Assembly: GCA_045105475.1 (NCBI GenBank)
Contig: JBGCDP010000128.1
Span: 1-9,309 of the forward strand
Direction: 5' to 3'
Origin: WTJY01 sp045105475
GTDB taxonomy: Bacteria > Chloroflexota > Anaerolineae > Promineifilales > Promineifilaceae
DNA length: 9,309 bases
This document shows, piece after piece, positions 1-5,061 of the stretch; positions within the stretch are counted from its first letter, which is position 1; each line of letters starts with the position of its first letter. A program made the position numbers and the translations under genes. Under the pieces are notes generated by a model. It searched no databases. It had not been told where the DNA came from and saw nothing but the letters and a program-made list of their open reading frames with translations.

Positions 1-144
1 CCGCTTGAGGCGAGCGTGAACCAAAAAGGGTTTGCGGCGCAATACCCAAACATCGCTGCTTACGTCAAACGCCTGCAGGCGCGCCCAGCTTATCAGCGCG
101 CATTAGATGCCGGTGAACCGTACGCATTTGCAGGCAAAAGCTAA
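1..144 (+). CDS. Glutathione S-transferase-like protein, C-terminal fragment
   Basis: Only the last 47 codons and the stop (TAA at 142-144) lie in the window; the reading frame is open from base 1. The fragment contains YPNIAAYVKRLQARPAYQRA followed by a short ending that includes GEPYAF. This matches the C-terminal helix of bacterial glutathione S-transferases, where 'yP.l.aw..R...RPa...a' is the usual ending. In that family the N-terminal thioredoxin-like domain binds glutathione and the all-helical C-terminal domain forms the pocket for the electrophilic substrate; only the last part of the helical domain is visible here, so no substrate can be inferred. It is separated from the next gene by 8 bases on the same strand, so the two are probably co-transcribed. 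Family assignment rests on one short motif. Confidence 0.72.
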   Translation, partial: PLEASVNQKGFAAQYPNIAAYVKRLQARPAYQRALDAGEPYAFAGKS

Positions 145-152
145 ATTCACCC

Positions 153-956
153 TTGTTTATAAGCATCAACGGCATTCAATATCATTATCAAGTTCAAGGG
201 GATGGATACCCCCTCTTACTTTTGCATGGTTTTACAGGGTCAACAGAAAATTGGTGGCCGTTGATTCCTGACTTGGCTGAGAGCTTTCAAACAATCACCG
301 TTGACCTACCCGGCCATGGCAAAACAGAATCCCCTACTGATTATTTACGCTATGCAATGGAATCGGTCTCAAAGGATATTATTCAGCTCATGGAAAGCCT
401 GGACCATGAGCGGTTTAATCTTTTGGGATATTCTATGGGCGGCCGGACAGCTCTCTATTTAGCAGTGCATTATCCAGACCGAATTAACAAACTAATTCTT
501 GAAAGCGCCTCTCCAGGGTTAAAAACTGCAGCCGAACGTGAAGGAAGACGCGAGTTCGACAACAAATTGGCAAATCGAATTCAAGAAGAAGGTATTGATA
601 AGTTTGTTGCGTTTTGGGAATCAATCTCACTATGGGAAAGTCAAGAGAGTCTACCGGACAACGTTAAAACCAACCTGCGAAAAATCAGGTTAGCAAATAA
701 TGCGGACGGACTGGTTAAATCGCTGCGTGGTGCAGGAACCGGAGAACAGCCCTCAGTGTGGCCCCATCTGCCAAAGATAGAAAACCCTGTTTTGCTGCTA
801 ACGGGCGAACTTGATCACAAGTTTTGTGACATTGCGGCCGAAATGCTTTCCAAGCTTCCAAACGGCCAACATCAAGTCGTTTTAAAAGCAGGCCACACCG
901 TTCACCTCGAAAATCCAAACCGGTGGCTTGAAGTTATTCAGAATTTTCTAAGCTAA
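153..956 (+). CDS. menH: MenH-type alpha/beta hydrolase (SHCHC synthase)
   Basis: This 267-residue protein is probably 2-succinyl-6-hydroxy-2,4-cyclohexadiene-1-carboxylate synthase, which removes pyruvate from SEPHCHC in menaquinone synthesis in the cytoplasm. Visible features are the oxyanion-loop motif LLLLHGFTGS (residues 21-30), DLPGHGKT (51-58), the nucleophile elbow GYSMGG with Ser94, Asp221 in TGELDHKF, and His248 in AGHTVHLENP. The stretch SLRGAGTGEQPSVWPHL (190-206) is a MenH hallmark that separates it from general esterases and BioH-like hydrolases. Length is typical. The start is a TTG at 153; no in-frame ATG occurs before residue 69, and starting there would lose the oxyanion loop. 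No clear Shine-Dalgarno precedes it, and translation may be coupled to the upstream GST-like gene, which stops 8 bases earlier. No other men genes are visible. A related C-C hydrolase is the main alternative. Confidence 0.85.
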   Translation: MFISINGIQYHYQVQGDGYPLLLLHGFTGSTENWWPLIPDLAESFQTITVDLPGHGKTESPTDYLRYAMESVSKDIIQLMESLDHERFNLLGYSMGGRTALYLAVHYPDRINKLILESASPGLKTAAEREGRREFDNKLANRIQEEGIDKFVAFWESISLWESQESLPDNVKTNLRKIRLANNADGLVKSLRGAGTGEQPSVWPHLPKIENPVLLLTGELDHKFCDIAAEMLSKLPNGQHQVVLKAGHTVHLENPNRWLEVIQNFLS

Positions 957-1368
957 CCTGATCCCCATTTTTTCCTACGTTAATCCTACTAAATCATCGA
1001 TAAACCGTCAGAAAGGCGAATAATCCCCGTCAGGTTGTGATGGCCCGGCCTAAGTACACTTCAATTGTTATTTAGTTTATAGATCAGCAGAAATTTTTTA
1101 CCACCAAAAGGGTTAAACAATCGATGTTTTTCGCTATTCGAATCAAATAACATTGAATCAATCACGATCCAATGGACCTTTTTGCTCAGCGTTGTCGTTC
1201 TATATGACAAATGTCCTAAACATAAACTTAGGATTTCAGGACTCAAGAACTATCTATCTGACCAATTTCCCAGAGGTACCACACCAGCAGCTTTCTATAC
1301 TGAGCGCATTACAAATCTCGAGCTTCACAAAAGCTACTGTCCTCTCGAAATGTCAAAGGAATTCTAAA
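957..1368. other. Gene-free stretch between menH and a lipoprotein gene
   Basis: This 412-base stretch holds no reading frame I believe. The frame of the next gene is open back to 1153, but the predicted 72-residue extension has no recognisable sequence and would bury the lipoprotein signal peptide. The only structures seen are a CCGTCAG direct repeat (1005-1011 and 1027-1033) and a weak inverted repeat TCCTAA/TTAGGA (1214-1219 and 1228-1233). Neither has a T-tract or a promoter beside it. It contains no CGGCCG hexamer, in line with other non-coding parts of the window. I see no clear terminator for menH. Confidence 0.5.
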
Positions 1369-1956
1369 ATGAGCAGCACCCCTTTTGGAAAACTAATCCC
1401 CCTAAGCATTATTTTCATAGCCTTCATCATGACCGCATGCTTACCAACAACAAATCAACCCCCGCCTACTCTTGAAGCGGTTGCAAACCATGCTGAAGTA
1501 TTGCATTCGGTTACGGCCGATCAAATCCATGTCTTGCAAGATCAGTCATACGGCTCCGGCCGGATTATGCTCTATGAATGGCATACAGAAGATCAACACT
1601 GTCTTGCGTCATCGTACATCACCCCGCTTAATGGAGATTGGCACATAAGCGACACCCTCAGCTTGCCTTGTCAACAACCTACAGACTTCCTAGCAGGGTA
1701 CACAAATGTCAGCGCTATCGAAGCGAATCTAGGTGCACCACGTCAAACAGTCGCTTTTGGAACGAGCGCCATCGGAAATGTTGTTCGTGTCATTTGGGCA
1801 GATGGCTTGGTTGAGCAAGTGCCGCTTGAGGGTGGTTCATTCCTCACAGTACGGTCCGGCCGTTTTCAAATTGAGCGAGTTGAGCTCATCGATGCAGGTG
1901 GCAACCTGCTTTCAATCGAAGATTGGGCCGTTGAAACAGCTCAAATCTCTGGATAA
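1369..1956 (+). CDS. Uncharacterised lipoprotein
   Basis: I do not recognise this 195-residue protein. The ATG at 1369 is preceded by AAAGGA (1355-1360) at good spacing and opens a classic lipoprotein signal peptide: Lys8, a hydrophobic core (residues 9-22) and lipobox MTAC with Cys24 as the predicted lipidated residue. A short Pro/Thr-rich spacer (25-34) follows, so the mature protein should sit on the outer face of the cytoplasmic membrane. The remainder looks globular. Cys78 and Cys101 are its only other cysteines and could form a disulfide. The C-terminal half (about 110-185) has an alternating beta-type pattern, including VVRVIWADGLVEQVPL and a repeat-like RFQIERVELIDAGGNLL. It appears to be a single-gene unit, ending 13 bases before a strong terminator. 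Three CGGCCG sites lie in it, as in neighbouring genes, so there is no sign of recent transfer. Confidence 0.75.
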   Translation: MSSTPFGKLIPLSIIFIAFIMTACLPTTNQPPPTLEAVANHAEVLHSVTADQIHVLQDQSYGSGRIMLYEWHTEDQHCLASSYITPLNGDWHISDTLSLPCQQPTDFLAGYTNVSAIEANLGAPRQTVAFGTSAIGNVVRVIWADGLVEQVPLEGGSFLTVRSGRFQIERVELIDAGGNLLSIEDWAVETAQISG

Positions 1957-1969
1957 GTCAAAACAGTAC

Positions 1970-2015
1970 AAACAAAAAAGCCTGAGATCGTTAACGATCT
2001 CAGGCTTTTTTGTTT
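1970..2015. terminator. Bidirectional intrinsic terminator, perfect palindrome
   Basis: A perfect 46-nt palindrome is centred between 1992 and 1993. The GC-containing core stem is GCCTGAGATCGTT / AACGATCTCAGGC, with A6 on one side and T6 on the other, extended by AAAC/GTTT. Each strand therefore has a hairpin followed by TTTTTTGTTT. It lies between the convergent genes ending at 1956 (+) and 2042 (-) and should stop transcription from both sides. Confidence 0.93.
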
Positions 2016-2041
2016 AAAAATATTGTTTCTGAGCGACTAGT

Positions 2042-2674
2042 CTACTCAATCGCCTGCTTTTCAATTTTGATTAAGCATTTCTGACCTTCAACTGCAATAC
2101 ACTCAGTTGGAGTAATCCGGTATTGTTTTCCTTCGCTCGCCCAAGACATTGAGGTTTGCAAAACACCTACGGCCAAATGGCAAACAGGGCGGTCAGACGT
2201 ACGGCCGGTACACATTGGGCATTTTGTAATTTCCCAATACCAATTCTCATCGTCTGAATGAACCCGCACTTCTTGGTCCGAAACCGTATTAAATAGCTTA
2301 GCAAAGAAATGTAGACCCGTTTCGATCCTTCGATCTAACGATCCAATTTTCATCGCAACTTGTGCAGCGCGAGCCACACTACTCATACGTGTCAGCCCGT
2401 CTCGCATTGATTGCTGGCCGGCACGCGTCGCAAATACTCGAGCTCCACGAGGACCATACATTTCCCAGAAAGCTTGTTGCAACTTTCCGATCTCCGTAAA
2501 TGTAAACTCCTTCTCCATATTGTCAGGGGGATAGTTGCCTATGTACTGTTGCAGACCTGCCATGTTCAAGAGGGCGGCGACCCCTTTCTCTCCGACAATT
2601 TCTTCGGCAGATTCTAAAATAATCCTGGCCCAGCGATTCGGGTAAAAATAATTCTGGCCTTCTATCGCATCCAT
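2042..2674 (-). CDS. V4R-domain (4-vinyl reductase-like) protein
   Basis: This predicted cytoplasmic protein of 210 residues carries a V4R domain, the small-molecule-binding fold named after BchJ of bacteriochlorophyll synthesis and also found in regulators such as XylR/DmpR. The evidence is the C-terminal cysteine pattern: CPMCTGRTSDRPVCHLAVG (Cys152, Cys155, Cys165) and ECIAVEGQKC (Cys192, Cys200), which resembles the metal-binding region of V4R proteins. The N-terminal half (about 10-120) is helical and includes FYPNRWARIILESAEEIVG. I chose the ATG at 2674 because GGAGG sits five bases upstream; the longer frame starting with GTG at 2686 would place that ribosome site inside the gene. No DNA-binding or kinase domain is fused to it and no pigment-synthesis gene is nearby, so a role as a free-standing ligand or metal sensor is as likely as an enzymatic one. 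It stands alone, ending at the shared terminator. Confidence 0.8.
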   Translation of the reverse strand: MDAIEGQNYFYPNRWARIILESAEEIVGEKGVAALLNMAGLQQYIGNYPPDNMEKEFTFTEIGKLQQAFWEMYGPRGARVFATRAGQQSMRDGLTRMSSVARAAQVAMKIGSLDRRIETGLHFFAKLFNTVSDQEVRVHSDDENWYWEITKCPMCTGRTSDRPVCHLAVGVLQTSMSWASEGKQYRITPTECIAVEGQKCLIKIEKQAIE

Positions 2675-2795
2675 TAATGCCTCCACGACTTTGCGCGATG
2701 ATGTGTATTTTTAGAGTGAAAAGGATGAGACTTTCTAGCTATCTCACCACAACTGTCATTCACAATCTCTAGATGACTATTCACTACCACTAACG

Positions 2796-2825
2796 AGTAT
2801 ATTACAGGATATTACTGATCGGCAA
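2796..2825 (-). promoter_or_regulatory. Candidate promoter for the V4R gene
   Basis: Read on the minus strand, TTGCCG (2825-2820) is followed after 18 bases by TATACT (2801-2796), a near-consensus -10. It would give an untranslated leader of about 115 bases, which is long, so this is a tentative assignment on hexamer match alone. Confidence 0.25.
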
Positions 2826-3002
2826 ACTTGAAGTAGTCTTTTTATCATTAAATCGGCTAATAAATAGCCCATTAATCATGGTTAGCTCCCGAACAACCAT
2901 ACAGAAGCATGAATTAGCGTTAATTTGGTCAAAAAATATGTTGCTCTTTAAAAAATTTAAGACTCTTACCAACATGTTAATTAATCGCTTTTAAATCTAA
3001 GC

Positions 3003-3008
3003 TAAAAT
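3003..3008 (+). promoter_or_regulatory. Candidate -10 box for a leaderless transcript
   Basis: TAAAAT ends six bases before the ATG at 3015, and there is no Shine-Dalgarno in front of that ATG. This spacing would place the transcription start at or next to the start codon, giving a leaderless mRNA. No good -35 is present at the expected distance; TTAATC at 2981-2986 is the closest. The same geometry recurs upstream of the gene starting at 7993. Confidence 0.4.
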
Positions 3009-3014
3009 AATTAC

Positions 3015-3470
3015 ATGAGACTAAACACAAAATTTCTACCATTTATCATTTTGCTAGCAGGCTTACTTGCCGCTTGCGGTGGGCGGAATAGTTCACAAAC
3101 CAATTCAAGCAATTACGATATATCGGTTGATGCTGAATCAACAAACTTAGGCCAAACCAATTTAATGGTGACCGTTCGAGACGAAAGCGATGAACCAATT
3201 AATGATGCAACTGTTAATATCAAAGGCGACATGACTCACGCAGGTATGCAACCGGTTTTAGGTGAAACGTCTACAGCCAATGACGGCGTTTACGTGATCC
3301 CATATGAATGGACAATGGCTGGAGACTGGTTCGTAACCATCGATGTGACTTTCGCAGACGGAACATCAGCCACTGAACGCGTAGACTTTAATGGCATCGG
3401 AGATGGGTCTATGGACATGGAAGATGGCGAAATGGACCATGGAGACATGGATATGGACAGCGACGAGTAG
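3015..3470 (+). CDS. YtkA-like lipoprotein with Met/His/Asp-rich tail, probable metal binder
   Basis: This 151-residue protein has a lipoprotein signal peptide (Arg2, Lys6, hydrophobic 7-18) with lipobox LAAC and predicted lipidated Cys21. A Ser/Asn-rich spacer leads to a single Ig-like beta domain (about 35-125) with the pattern LMVTVRDESDEPINDATVNI, then THAGMQPV and YVIPYEWTMAGDWFVTIDV. This matches the YtkA-like family, which resembles FixH/CcoH-type extracytoplasmic domains. His and Met residues in MTHAGM may bind metal. The last 20 or so residues are almost only Met, Asp, Glu, Gly and His (MDMEDGEMDHGDMDMDSDE), typical of copper-binding tails. The gene stops nine bases before the Fe-S membrane protein, so they form one operon. 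Copper as the ligand is inferred from composition and context. No ribosome site is seen before the ATG. Confidence 0.8.
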   Translation: MRLNTKFLPFIILLAGLLAACGGRNSSQTNSSNYDISVDAESTNLGQTNLMVTVRDESDEPINDATVNIKGDMTHAGMQPVLGETSTANDGVYVIPYEWTMAGDWFVTIDVTFADGTSATERVDFNGIGDGSMDMEDGEMDHGDMDMDSDE

Positions 3471-3479
3471 TCTCTTTTT

Positions 3480-4955
3480 ATGACAACAATTTATCGTCCC
3501 CAACCCACAGTAGACGTTCTGAAATTACCATTAATCGGCCGATTATTACGGTGGCGCTGGGGGCGACTCGTTTTTCAAAGCCTGCTACTCATCATTGCAA
3601 CCTTAATGCTGTATGACGGTTTTACTGGCCCCCAGTTTGCCCCAGAAAATCTGTCAACCGTCGTCACTTGGATTCACTATCGGGGCATCATCGTTTTCGG
3701 ATTTTTGCTACTGGGCAATCTCTTTTGTATGGGATGCCCCTTTACAATCCCAAGAACCTTAGCCAAAAGATTAGCCATCAGAGGCGGCCGATGGCCTCAA
3801 ATACTGCGAAATAAGTGGCTGGCTATCGCCATGCTCTTCTTTTTCTTTTGGGCTTACGAATATTTTGATCTTTTTGCCAGCCCCCTTTTAACAGTTTGGA
3901 TTATCGTAGGCTATTTTATCGCCTCATTTGTGTTAGAGGCTTTGTTTGCCGAAAGTCCATTTTGTAAATACGTTTGTCCGCTAGGGACATTTAACTTTGT
4001 TAGCTCTACGATCTCTCCAATACAGATCACAGTCGAAAACCAGGATACCTGTCGCACCTGTACCGGCAAAGAGTGCATTAACGGGACAACGAACATCGGT
4101 GTGCCTGGCAATCCGGTCAAACTACAGGGTGGCTTGATCTCGCCAGACTCTATTCAGGTATTGGGCTGTGGCACAGAGCTGTTTGCTCCTCAAATCGACA
4201 GCAATCTTGACTGCACCCTATGCTTAGATTGTGCGCGTGCCTGCCCGCACGAAAATGTCGTCTTAGGGTTTCGTAACCCCCTAGCCGAAGTAAGCGAAGG
4301 CACATGGGCACAGCGCTGGGATTTATCACTGCTTGTCCTTATCTTCACCTTCTCTGCACTGGGGAATGCGTTTGGTATGGTTGGCCCTGTCTTCCAATTA
4401 GAAGCGTGGCTGGGCAATGTATTAGGCGTGAATGATGAAGCGATTCCGCTACTAATTATTTTCGGCATGACAAATCTCATCATGCCGATTGGTTTTGGCC
4501 TTTTGGCTGCGTGGTTATCACAAATGCTGGCAAAGCGAGATGAGCCACTCAAAGCTACTCTCGGCCGATACGTCCCGGCGTTTGCACCCTTAGCCTTTAG
4601 TATTTGGCTAGCCCATTATGGTGGCTTTCACTTTTTGGGCAGTGCAGCCGCTATTTCCCCTGTATTCAAAAACTTCCTCAACGATCATAATATTTCGCTG
4701 TTGGGCCAGCCAGACTGGACAATGGCGGCCGTTTTGCCGATCAATTGGCTTGATCCACTTGAAATGGGGACGATCTTAATTGGTCTATTAGCATCACTTT
4801 ATGTGCTAAATGAGCGGGCTAAACGAGCCGCACCCAAACGAGACAAAATGCTGGCGCAATTACCGTGGATGCTTTTACTAATCGGATTAACAGTTGCCGC
4901 TTTTTATATTTTTTATCTACCCATGGAAATGCGTGGCGTCTCGTTTACCGGATAA
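3480..4955 (+). CDS. Polytopic 4Fe-4S membrane protein, CcoG/NosR/NapH type
   Basis: This 491-residue membrane protein probably moves electrons across or along the membrane to an extracytoplasmic partner. Predicted membrane segments lie near 28-45, 65-82, 112-128, 138-157, 281-300, 321-345, 365-385, 430-446 and 461-480. Two membrane-edge cysteine pairs, LFCMGCP (Cys83, Cys86) and FCKYVCPLG (Cys162, Cys166), match the paired C-x(2-3)-CP motifs of the NosR/NapH/CcoG group. A soluble loop (about 168-280) has CRTCTGKEC (Cys191, Cys194, Cys199; Cys230 may be the fourth ligand) and a classic ferredoxin motif, CTLCLDCARACP (Cys245, 248, 251, 255). It lacks the N-terminal flavin domain of NosR and the C-terminal Ig domain of CcoG, and has instead an extra C-terminal membrane bundle. 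CcoG is known to reduce Cu(II); a similar role is plausible beside the metal-binding lipoprotein, but unproven. No clear ribosome site precedes the ATG, suggesting translational coupling. Confidence 0.85.
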   Translation: MTTIYRPQPTVDVLKLPLIGRLLRWRWGRLVFQSLLLIIATLMLYDGFTGPQFAPENLSTVVTWIHYRGIIVFGFLLLGNLFCMGCPFTIPRTLAKRLAIRGGRWPQILRNKWLAIAMLFFFFWAYEYFDLFASPLLTVWIIVGYFIASFVLEALFAESPFCKYVCPLGTFNFVSSTISPIQITVENQDTCRTCTGKECINGTTNIGVPGNPVKLQGGLISPDSIQVLGCGTELFAPQIDSNLDCTLCLDCARACPHENVVLGFRNPLAEVSEGTWAQRWDLSLLVLIFTFSALGNAFGMVGPVFQLEAWLGNVLGVNDEAIPLLIIFGMTNLIMPIGFGLLAAWLSQMLAKRDEPLKATLGRYVPAFAPLAFSIWLAHYGGFHFLGSAAAISPVFKNFLNDHNISLLGQPDWTMAAVLPINWLDPLEMGTILIGLLASLYVLNERAKRAAPKRDKMLAQLPWMLLLIGLTVAAFYIFYLPMEMRGVSFTG

Positions 4956-4977
4956 AAATAGACAGGCCAAAGGCATC

Positions 4978-5019
4978 AAAACAAAAAAGGCTGCACCCGC
5001 TTGTTAGCGAAGTGCAGCC
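4978..5019 (-). terminator. Intrinsic terminator of the FAS1 lipoprotein gene
   Basis: On the minus strand an 8-bp stem, GGCTGCAC/GTGCAGCC (arms at 5019-5012 and 4996-4989), carries an inner CGCT/AGCG extension across a small bulge. It is followed directly by TTTTTTGTTTT (4988-4978). On the plus strand the sequence after the hairpin is AGGAGAAAAAGG, with no T-tract, so it does not look like a terminator for the convergent Fe-S gene. Confidence 0.85.
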
Positions 5020-5061
5020 AGGAGAAAAAGGGATTAAACCCTACTTACTATTTACAACTGC

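Larger units (their letters stand above)
2675..3014. other. AT-rich divergent intergenic region
   Basis: These 340 bases separate the V4R gene (-) from the metal-binding lipoprotein gene (+). No reading frame is convincing. The right part (about 2925-3014) is strongly AT-rich, with A/T runs near 2931-2936 and 2948-2960. Candidate promoters are listed separately. A second possible forward promoter is TTGGTC (2925-2930) with a 17-base spacer to TTAAAA (2948-2953), which is weak. I see no riboswitch-like or operator-like structure. Confidence 0.5.

Noticed and set aside
1005..1033. CCGTCAG direct repeat as an attachment site or regulator site
   Set aside because: Only seven bases repeated twice, with no integrase, tRNA or promoter beside it; chance is adequate.
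1214..1233. TCCTAA/TTAGGA inverted repeat as a terminator of menH
   Set aside because: Six weak pairs, an eight-base loop, no T-tract, and more than 250 bases after the stop codon.
1153..1368. A 72-codon N-terminal extension of the lipoprotein frame
   Set aside because: The extension would place the signal peptide and lipobox in mid-protein, and the ATG at 1369 has its own AAAGGA ribosome site.
2675..2686. GTG start at 2686 for the V4R gene
   Set aside because: The GGAGG that serves the ATG at 2674 lies within this extension, and the added residues (MEAL) have no support.
4190..4552. 120-codon minus-strand frame within the Fe-S membrane protein gene
   Set aside because: It is antisense to a well supported conserved gene and gives a low-complexity translation with no recognisable motif.
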